In this document: positions 1 through 5,768 of the stretch, one piece after another
Numbering within the stretch: the first letter of the stretch is position 1
How the letters are laid out: every line of letters starts with the position of its first letter
From: SMTZ1-83 sp048883405
GTDB taxonomy: Archaea > Asgardarchaeota > Thorarchaeia > Thorarchaeales > Thorarchaeaceae
Length of the DNA: 7,273 nucleotides
NCBI GenBank assembly: GCA_048883405.1
Contig: JBHLQS010000144.1
Coordinates: 1 to 7,273, forward strand
Reading direction: 5' to 3'
Notes under the pieces: generated by a model
What the model saw: the letters and a program-made list of their open reading frames with translations, nothing else
Told to the model about the DNA's origin: nothing
The model's database searches: none
Program-made: the position numbers and the translations under genes

Positions 1-80
1 TCTTATAAAGATTGATAAAACGTATGAAACATTAGGATAATATCTCAGTATTACATAGATAGTATTGGGAGAGTATGTTG

Positions 81-120
81 GTCTAGCGCATCTACACAGC
101 GTCTAGCTCATCTGTATACA
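81..120. repeat. Imperfect 20-bp tandem direct repeat
   Basis: Two adjacent 20-bp units both begin GTCTAGC and share CATCT at the same offset; 14 of 20 positions match by eye. The second unit runs into the perfect palindrome CTGTATACAG at 112-121. The repeat lies beyond the 3' end of the surface-protein gene in a stretch (1-185) with no coding potential that I can see in any frame. It could be a remnant regulatory site of a gene left of the window, or chance. Confidence 0.4.
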
Positions 121-143
121 GGCTCCAGAAAGGGGTTCCACAC

Positions 144-165
144 GAAGAAGAGGGGAGAGGGTGGG
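144..165 (+). other. Purine-rich tract (pyrimidine-rich on the minus-strand transcript)
   Basis: Twenty-one of 22 bases are purines on the plus strand, so the 3' trailer of the minus-strand surface-protein gene, if transcribed this far, would carry a C/U-rich run about 20-45 nt past its stop. No clean oligo-T run or strong hairpin is visible in 1-185, so this is the only distinctive candidate for a 3'-end signal. Its function is not established. Confidence 0.3.
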
Positions 166-185
166 TCTGAAATGGGGTAGATTCA

Positions 186-3100
186 TCACATTCTGACGGG
201 GCCTTGTGGTAGATCTTTGCCTTCATCTGGGCGCGCAGGAGCGAAAGATATCATCTCATGTTTGGAACAAGGCACAATCAACTTCGACTCGATAGATTCT
301 AGAACAAGAAGACTGGCCTCAGCCTCAGTGATCTTGCAGCGTTCAGTCATCACGAGTGCCATATAGGTTGGCCTCGAACAATCAGCCTCTTCTGTAAAGT
401 TGAGTGCCTCATCCAGACACCTGTACCTCTTTGGAAATCTACCAACTTTGCCTCTTTTGTAGTATCTGAGAAGGAAGCCATCCATGACCTCGTCAAAGAA
501 TCTCTCGAGTATATCTGTAATGCCTGTACTATTCACCTCAGTTGGCCGTTCTGCTGAGTCATCATCCATGAGTCTGCTGACGCCTCTGGCGAATTCAACC
601 ATCTTGGCTTCTTGTTGCATTGATGCTGACGACACTGTGATGAAGGCACATACAAGATTCCTTGTCGGAACTGCACGGATTATATCTGAAATTGGAAGGA
701 CTTCGAAGGCGAGGTCGTAATCATCTCTGTCAAATTCTGACCTGAAGTGGGTGATGGCGGTGATAAATGCTGAAATCATGCCCTCTTCGAATCCGCCCTT
801 GAGTATATTCGAGTAGACAGGCAAGCCACTGGTCTTATGAAGTATAATGATGCCAATGAGGTTGTTCGCATCATCGAAACGACGCTTCACAGCAAGAGCT
901 TTCGATATATAGGCCACCCTGCGCTTTGAATGTATTCTATACGACGCACCAACCACTCCAATCGCCGCAAAGGCGAGCACAGATTGAATGCCATAGTCGT
1001 CCCATAGTCTTGAGAGGAGGCCTTCTGATGATGCTATGACAACAATCGCAGATCGATATGTTTCATCTAATGTTTCGTGATTCTCCTTGCTGACCACAAT
1101 ATGTACTTCATAGCTCTGTCCCCACTCTGGATATTCATTGACTGTCGCAGAATATATACCGTCAGAATCCTCATTCATTTCTCCCAAAGCAATAGATGAG
1201 GTCCCCCTAAATACTTCGTAAACGACTTCCGCTCCAGTAACTGGGAAGCCTAAATCATCTATTAATGTTACACCTAGTACTAGTGGCTGACCCTCAGTCC
1301 AACTGGGCGGATCCATTTGAACGGTGATTGGGATAGCTTGCACCAGGAATGAAAAGGTGAAATCCTGACTCTGGTAGCCGGATCTCGATATCACTATAGT
1401 TACACTGAAGCTACCAACATCCTCAGGCACCACCGTAATATTGACCAATCCAGATCCCATAGGAACCAGAGTGAGCCAATCCGCCCCAATACCGCTCGTG
1501 GAATTACTCGTCCCATCTATGCCAATCTTACTGGACGATGTCCTGTATTCATAGGTGAAACTATAGGAACGTCCATAGTACAACGCGTCCAAAGGGCCGG
1601 TTCCCACAACCTCGGTTCCGATTTCAACTACTTGCAGTGTGAATGAGTTTCTGGAATCATCATGATTTATCGTTGAAGCTATGAAGGTAAATGAATAGAC
1701 ACCTACTTCGTTTGGTGTAGCAATTATTCTGTAAATTCCTTCTCCCAAGTCTTCATAGTCTGAAACAGAAATGCCCTCGTGTGGATTCACAAGAACTTGT
1801 ATCTCTGCTCCCGTTAGTGGACCCAAGAGAGAGCTAGTCAAATTCAGATGGATGATACACTGCTCATCGAGGGAGATGGTTGAACTTGTATAGTTCAATT
1901 CCAGAGTGCTATTTATTGGTGTAGCAGTTAATGTGAAAGCAACAGTGGCTGGATTGTGATTTGCGATGCTCGCCTGGATAGTGACAGTGAATGATTCAGC
2001 GAGAGTTGGAGTAAGTGTAATCGAATAGAGCCCCCCTGTGAGGTTCTGGGTTTCAGATATTATGAGATTCGATGGAGGATATAGTATTGATACATCTGCT
2101 CCGTCAAGGCCGTATCCTGTGCTATTTGTATATTGCACGTAGAGTTCGAAGTCATCCCCAAATTGTACTGCTTCGCCGCTGCTGTTAAGAAGAGTTAGAC
2201 TGGAATTAAGGTAGCCCACGATGACTATCAGTGTGTCTTGATCGGCTTCATAGTGATCTTTCCAGCTAGTAATTGATATCTCGTATCTGCCAGAAGTTAC
2301 AGAGTATAAATCAACGTAGTAAATGCCTCCGCTTCCTCCAGTAACACCACCAAATGATATTCCTCCATCCGTACCAACCACAATCTCGAAGTCAAAGCTA
2401 GCACCTTCAATACCGAATCCATATCGGTCTTCAAAGCTCATACTTAACGGAAATGTTTCGTGCAGGTTTAGATCTATTGCCGTTTCACCAAGACTCAGAG
2501 TGTTGCTGGTCATATTCGAGGAGAGAGTGAATGTGCAAGAAGCATTATCAAAGTAAGGCCTTGTAACATTGACTACAACCAGATAGAATCCGGGGGGCAA
2601 TATGCTCGTATCAAAATCGGCTTCCCACTGATTTCGACCTTCATTTGGCTGGAAAATAATAGTAGACAACGACCAATTTGCGGTCATGCTTGAGATTGGA
2701 TCCATTAGAAAGTCGCCATTTTCAGCATCTAGATAGTTGAGGAATACAGTCTGCACAACACCAGTCTCGGTATCAATAGACGGATCTGCAGGAGAGAGGC
2801 TTGCAGAATGATGAACCTCGAATTGCGCTTCTAAGAATCCCACTTGAGTATTATTCTGCCACACTGCAACGACATTCCAAATACCTGCTGTGGTGTTGGT
2901 GGGCCCCAGTGTGAGGGTTGTGCTTTCAACTAGCCCATTGGAGCCCATGAGTGAAGTTGCCGTGTACCATTCGGATTGATCAGGAAGAAGCCATGACACA
3001 TTGACGTTACTCACAGGGTCAGGCTGATGTCCATGCGCTTCCAGCTGAAGCGAAACCCTCGTCCTATCATTGCTCCTGAATATTGACTCAGACGCCCAAC

Positions 3101-4580
3101 TACCCAAGCTATACTTCTCGGTAGTTATAGATTGAGCATAATTGTAACCTTGGAGTTCTACAGTCCACCAACCCAATTGCGTAAGAATTGACTCGGGAAT
3201 AATAATCAGACCAGGACTAATGCTGCACTGGCTAGTCATGTCTGTAAGAAAAGGATCCAATACGGTAGCATTCTCCCAATCAAATGGAAATCGCATTCTG
3301 ATGAGAGCATCCTCGTAGCCGCCCAGAAAGCCAACATAGGTTAGGAACGTGATAGCTGACTGTTCCTCACTTTGGATTTGATACCTCGACCCTACATCAC
3401 TGGGGTCAGTTGACCTCGTGGAATCAGTGAATCTATGTGAGAGTAATCTGGTTTCATATTCAAAAGAAACGCTTGTATTTGATGAGATAGCAACTGAAAC
3501 CGGGTCTGTAGTCCAATACTCGTTAAGAATCGCAGCGCTGCCGGCACCTGCAGGTCCAACTATATCCGCTGTAGTCGTATTCTGAATGAACTCTAGTTTC
3601 ACCTCTGCAGGTGTTGGAGGAGTGGCCTTGATAAATGATAGATCATCCATGAAGACGGTGATATAGGCGGCATTGATCAAACCATCAATAATACTGTCAT
3701 TATCGTAGTCATACCTCTTATCAAGGTTGAGCTGCTCGTCAATAACTAGGCCAATCTCGAAATCAAATGAATTTGGTGCACCCGGAACTGAAATCTGTAT
3801 ATCACCTGTGCTGGTCCATAAACCTCTCTGATCCAGAGTCAGGAGGCTCATATTCCAAACACGGGTGCCGTCGATGAAAATGCCAAGAGAGCAATTGCCT
3901 GTGATTGGGTCAGGAACATCTGGATTCTTGTATATCGGTCCGTTTTGATAATAGAAGCTGAAACTCAGAATGAAATCTTCTGTATACGGGGCGTTTTGAA
4001 TTATCTGCTTCCAGAGAATCTTCGTGCCAGCAGCGTGTCCAAAAGCATTCTGTCCGACCTTGCCCCCCTCATTTTGGACAGTTATATATCCCGACTGCGT
4101 TGGTTCATATCCTGCAGCCTGTACATCATCAGGATAATCAGTTGTGTCGGTGCTATTCGCAATCCAGCCATATGGGTAATAACTAATCGTACCATTGGGA
4201 TTCAGATTAACTCCAGCAATGCCATCGTTGAAGCTACCATTAACGGCATATAGTCTTTCAAGATTCCAGATATCAACCTCGGCTTGACTTGCCACCCATC
4301 CATGAATGTCATCTAGAGGAAGGTCATAGATGACGGCCGGATTAATTTCGGTCAATGCTGATTGATTTCCCGATGTAACATATCCAACTTGTTCGATTGT
4401 TGCAGGATCAAATATGCCCTCGATTGCATGTTCAGCCAAACCGATGGAATCAATTGGACTGATCAATGGTGAAGAATCAAAATCCTCTGTTTCATCAATA
4501 GTATTCGATGGAGAATTGTTAGAGGGATTTGAAGAGGAGATATATGAAATTGGAGAACCCACTAGTATGACAAGCAACAA
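186..4580 (-). CDS. Large single-pass surface protein: Ig-like repeat ectodomain with cytosolic longin-like domain
   Basis: This 1,464-residue protein (counted from TTG at 4580) probably displays an adhesin-like ectodomain outside the cell. In order: a hydrophobic signal segment at the extreme N-terminus; a jelly-roll or carbohydrate-binding-like domain at about 115-317 ending in the typical MDDLSF strand; a beta-rich region at about 326-490; about seven Ig-like units of roughly 100 residues at about 490-1183, several sharing a G-x-x-GA core and a GxY...T...G.(Y/F) strand; one membrane helix at about 1196-1214; a basic stop-transfer stretch (R1215, K1219, R1220, R1221); a longin/roadblock-like domain at about 1237-1337 (LHKTSGLPVYS motif at 1247-1257); and a helical tail with four cysteines (1388, 1401, 1415, 1438). 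About 27 N-glycosylation sequons lie outside the membrane against 2 inside, which supports the topology. The gene ends in tandem stops, TGATGA. Domain names come from sequence character only; I recognise no named gene. The true start is probably upstream (see 4581-4628). Confidence 0.85.
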   Translation of the reverse strand: MLLVILVGSPISYISSSNPSNNSPSNTIDETEDFDSSPLISPIDSIGLAEHAIEGIFDPATIEQVGYVTSGNQSALTEINPAVIYDLPLDDIHGWVASQAEVDIWNLERLYAVNGSFNDGIAGVNLNPNGTISYYPYGWIANSTDTTDYPDDVQAAGYEPTQSGYITVQNEGGKVGQNAFGHAAGTKILWKQIIQNAPYTEDFILSFSFYYQNGPIYKNPDVPDPITGNCSLGIFIDGTRVWNMSLLTLDQRGLWTSTGDIQISVPGAPNSFDFEIGLVIDEQLNLDKRYDYDNDSIIDGLINAAYITVFMDDLSFIKATPPTPAEVKLEFIQNTTTADIVGPAGAGSAAILNEYWTTDPVSVAISSNTSVSFEYETRLLSHRFTDSTRSTDPSDVGSRYQIQSEEQSAITFLTYVGFLGGYEDALIRMRFPFDWENATVLDPFLTDMTSQCSISPGLIIIPESILTQLGWWTVELQGYNYAQSITTEKYSLGSWASESIFRSNDRTRVSLQLEAHGHQPDPVSNVNVSWLLPDQSEWYTATSLMGSNGLVESTTLTLGPTNTTAGIWNVVAVWQNNTQVGFLEAQFEVHHSASLSPADPSIDTETGVVQTVFLNYLDAENGDFLMDPISSMTANWSLSTIIFQPNEGRNQWEADFDTSILPPGFYLVVVNVTRPYFDNASCTFTLSSNMTSNTLSLGETAIDLNLHETFPLSMSFEDRYGFGIEGASFDFEIVVGTDGGISFGGVTGGSGGIYYVDLYSVTSGRYEISITSWKDHYEADQDTLIVIVGYLNSSLTLLNSSGEAVQFGDDFELYVQYTNSTGYGLDGADVSILYPPSNLIISETQNLTGGLYSITLTPTLAESFTVTIQASIANHNPATVAFTLTATPINSTLELNYTSSTISLDEQCIIHLNLTSSLLGPLTGAEIQVLVNPHEGISVSDYEDLGEGIYRIIATPNEVGVYSFTFIASTINHDDSRNSFTLQVVEIGTEVVGTGPLDALYYGRSYSFTYEYRTSSSKIGIDGTSNSTSGIGADWLTLVPMGSGLVNITVVPEDVGSFSVTIVISRSGYQSQDFTFSFLVQAIPITVQMDPPSWTEGQPLVLGVTLIDDLGFPVTGAEVVYEVFRGTSSIALGEMNEDSDGIYSATVNEYPEWGQSYEVHIVVSKENHETLDETYRSAIVVIASSEGLLSRLWDDYGIQSVLAFAAIGVVGASYRIHSKRRVAYISKALAVKRRFDDANNLIGIIILHKTSGLPVYSNILKGGFEEGMISAFITAITHFRSEFDRDDYDLAFEVLPISDIIRAVPTRNLVCAFITVSSASMQQEAKMVEFARGVSRLMDDDSAERPTEVNSTGITDILERFFDEVMDGFLLRYYKRGKVGRFPKRYRCLDEALNFTEEADCSRPTYMALVMTERCKITEAEASLLVLESIESKLIVPCSKHEMISFAPARPDEGKDLPQGPVRM

Positions 4581-4628
4581 TACGGTTGCTAATAGAAGGG
4601 TCCTTTTGCCTCTTGCCTCTTTCGTCAG
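4581..4628 (-). other. Probable missing N-terminus of the surface protein (in-frame extension from CTG)
   Basis: The surface-protein frame stays open for 18 codons upstream of its TTG, back to a TGA at 4632-4634, and contains no ATG, GTG or TTG. Those codons encode a basic n-region (TKEARGKR) followed by TLLLATV, which runs directly into the LLLVILVG hydrophobic core. Starting at TTG 4580 would remove the charged n-region and half of the hydrophobic core. A CTG at 4626-4628, with GGGG nine bases upstream, is the only near-standard in-frame start. An ATG directly upstream (4635-4637) is followed at once by the TGA. That the signal peptide begins here is strongly suggested; which codon starts it is unresolved. 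Confidence 0.6.
4606..4621 (-). repeat. 7-nt tandem repeat (AGAGGCA x2) in the signal-peptide coding region
   Basis: A perfect period-7 tract spans 16 bases, about 2.3 copies, inside the n-region codons of the surface protein. Seven is not a multiple of three, so gain or loss of one copy shifts the frame. Removing one copy on paper turns the GTG at 4633-4635 into a start that reads VKSDERGKR and continues in frame into TLLLATV and the signal peptide. As given, that GTG frame ends after 38 codons. Confidence 0.7.
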
Positions 4629-4688
4629 ATTTCACATCCCCAATTTCACGGCGAACATGGCGTCTAACACAGTTCGAGGTCAAATTCC

Positions 4689-4713
4689 CTTAAAGTACCT
4701 TTTTGGTTTAATC
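4689..4713 (-). promoter_or_regulatory. Candidate archaeal BRE/TATA promoter for the surface-protein gene
   Basis: On the minus strand an A-rich BRE-like run (AAACCAAAAAGG) is followed by TACTTTAAG. With the usual archaeal distance of about 25 nt from TATA box to transcription start, transcription would begin near 4668, leaving a leader of about 30-40 nt before the start region at 4628-4637. The call rests on composition and spacing only. Confidence 0.35.
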
Positions 4714-4723
4714 ATAAGACCGC

Positions 4724-4749
4724 TTTTCGATTCTTGATTCGAAAAAAAA
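4724..4749 (-). terminator. Oligo-T terminator after mptA, with a small inverted repeat
   Basis: The minus strand reads TAG then GTTTTTTTTCG: eight consecutive T (4742-4749) start within one base of the mptA stop codon. Archaeal RNA polymerase terminates on such U-runs without needing a hairpin. The T-run overlaps one arm of a perfect 7-bp inverted repeat (TTTTCGA at 4724-4730 against TCGAAAA at 4739-4745, 8-nt loop). This separates mptA from the downstream surface-protein gene and argues against a simple operon. Confidence 0.6.
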
Positions 4750-5562
4750 CTAACCACCATTCACTACAATCTGCCCCTTGGCTATGACATCGTGCTTGTG
4801 AATGCTCTCTAGAGATCGTGCCTCCGCGTACATCTCAAGCTTCAGGTCTTCGAATTTCTCTCTTGCATGCTGGAGAATATTGCGGCACACATCCTCGACG
4901 AAGAGAGGATTGTCATGCATCTCTTTTGTGACATGCATCTCATCCTCAAGTTTGAGCAATGAATAGGTTGGACTCGAGAAAGAGCGCTCTATCACGTTGA
5001 TCATATCACCGTACGTTGGAATCTGATCCGTCGTTCCCTTTACACCAAGCGTTCCGACAGCCCTCTGCATGTGAGTGAGACCATGGTTGTTTGCCATGCA
5101 GTGTGGGCAGACCGTGTTTCCAATGACTCTGACCTCCGCACAGTGAATGTTGGGATTGCCCTCCTCCTTCACCGTGGAGGCAGAAATGTCACAGACTTCC
5201 CATGTCCGCATCTTTGAGGCGGGGGTCTTAGTAGCGTAGCTGAACTCAAAATCAAATGTTATCTCCCCACGCTTATAGCTGTGTTTCACAGATAGGGCGT
5301 CAAGTATGCGGTTCTGAAGCTCCTCTACCGATTTGTAGACGCTGAACTCTTCACTAATCACCTCGGTCATAGATTCGACAAGTCGCGACATGTGTACTCC
5401 CTTGAGGTCAGCGGGCAGGTCTATTGTGAACTCGATTCGTGGGATTAAGTGATGTCGTAGTCCACTTCGTTCTGTTATGAGAAAGGTCTTGAGATCCTTG
5501 ACACCGACCTTATTCAGTTGAATTCGGTGTTGTGGCCTCTCATTCTGTGTGTCTACAACCAA
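4750..5562 (-). CDS. mptA: GTP cyclohydrolase MptA (archaeal type IV, FolE2 family)
   Basis: MptA opens the GTP ring and forms 7,8-dihydroneopterin 2',3'-cyclic phosphate, the first committed step of methanopterin-type (or archaeal folate) C1-carrier synthesis; the family enzyme is cytosolic and Fe(II)-dependent. The 270-residue length is usual for FolE2-type proteins and somewhat short for methanogen MptA. Visible family motifs are the N-terminal VGVKDL strand (19-24), GVHMSR (55-60), the GNTVCPHC active-site segment (148-155, with C152 and C155), the THMQR motif (H164), the LEDE acidic motif (205-208) and the C-terminal SIHKHD motif (H255, H257). By family analogy, C152, H164, a glutamate of LEDE and a C-terminal histidine would hold the metal. 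The start is TTG: the frame is open only six codons further, to a TAG, with no other start, and GAGGCG at 5570-5575 lies 7 nt upstream as a ribosome binding site. The gene is divergent from the PAS sensor. Confidence 0.95.
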   Translation of the reverse strand: MVVDTQNERPQHRIQLNKVGVKDLKTFLITERSGLRHHLIPRIEFTIDLPADLKGVHMSRLVESMTEVISEEFSVYKSVEELQNRILDALSVKHSYKRGEITFDFEFSYATKTPASKMRTWEVCDISASTVKEEGNPNIHCAEVRVIGNTVCPHCMANNHGLTHMQRAVGTLGVKGTTDQIPTYGDMINVIERSFSSPTYSLLKLEDEMHVTKEMHDNPLFVEDVCRNILQHAREKFEDLKLEMYAEARSLESIHKHDVIAKGQIVVNGG

Positions 5563-5569
5563 CGGGCTT

Positions 5570-5575
5570 CGCCTC
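5570..5575 (-). promoter_or_regulatory. Ribosome binding site supporting the TTG start of mptA
   Basis: GAGGCG on the minus strand lies 7 nt before the TTG at 5560-5562. The frame has no ATG or GTG between the upstream stop (5578-5580) and the conserved N-terminal strand, so this site decides the start. Confidence 0.55.
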
Positions 5576-5582
5576 TTCTAGG

Positions 5583-5592
5583 GTCTGCAGAC
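5583..5592. repeat. Perfect 10-bp palindrome in the mptA leader
   Basis: GTCTGCAGAC is a perfect palindrome about 20-30 nt upstream of the mptA start and just downstream of its candidate TATA element, close to the expected transcription start. The position suits an operator for a dimeric repressor, but a 10-bp palindrome can arise by chance and no second copy is seen in the window. Confidence 0.35.
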
Positions 5593-5604
5593 GCAAGATG
5601 GTCT

Positions 5605-5617
5605 CCTTTTAGGTTTG
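5605..5617 (-). promoter_or_regulatory. Candidate BRE/TATA promoter for mptA
   Basis: The minus strand reads CAAACCTAAAAGG, a BRE-like AAACC followed by an A/T-rich box. A transcription start about 25 nt downstream would fall near 5586, giving a short leader of about 24 nt before the TTG. The box is a weak match to the archaeal TATA consensus. Confidence 0.35.
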
Positions 5618-5684
5618 TGATTGGCCTCAAGAAACGCAATACATGCTGATTCCTCGAGAAATCATCTAATCTGCTAAGGGCGTC

Positions 5685-5700
5685 ACCAAAATGGTATTAT
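5685..5700 (+). promoter_or_regulatory. Weak candidate promoter for the PAS-sensor gene
   Basis: CACCAAAATGGTATTA is the most A/T-rich, BRE/TATA-like stretch on the plus strand between the two divergent genes. It would place transcription start near 5720-5725, about 45 nt before the ATG. It is supported by composition and spacing only; nothing else in 5563-5768 looks like a gene. Confidence 0.2.
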
Positions 5701-5748
5701 TCATTCACTCCAGCATAGGGCCTGTTCGAAGCGCTGTACACTCTAATT

Positions 5749-5756
5749 GAGAGGAG
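5749..5756 (+). promoter_or_regulatory. Shine-Dalgarno site of the PAS-sensor gene
   Basis: GAGAGGAG is a strong purine-rich ribosome binding site. It ends 12 nt before ATG 5769 and directly abuts an in-frame TTG at 5757, which is too close to be used. The spacing to the ATG is slightly long but favours it as the start. An in-frame TGA at 5748-5750 bounds the frame. Confidence 0.55.
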
Positions 5757-5768
5757 TTGGACATTGCA

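Noticed and set aside
1..20. TATA-like CTTATAAAG at the left edge as a promoter
   Set aside because: No plus-strand ORF follows it, and any minus-strand target would lie outside the window; it cannot be supported from this sequence.
484..4253. Plus-strand open frames of about 77-102 codons (484-720, 2323-2556, 3945-4253)
   Set aside because: They lie wholly antisense to the surface-protein gene, whose translation is coherent throughout; the plus-strand products show low-complexity, domain-less sequence.
4632..4634. UGA recoding (selenocysteine or tryptophan) to join ATG 4635-4637 to the surface protein
   Set aside because: No SECIS-like structure is evident, and reading UGA at codon two of a signal peptide would be odd; an unconventional start or frameshift is simpler.
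4414..4737. Plus-strand open frame covering the surface-protein start region and the intergenic region
   Set aside because: It is antisense to the signal peptide region, has no recognisable domain, and runs through the T8/inverted-repeat terminator region.
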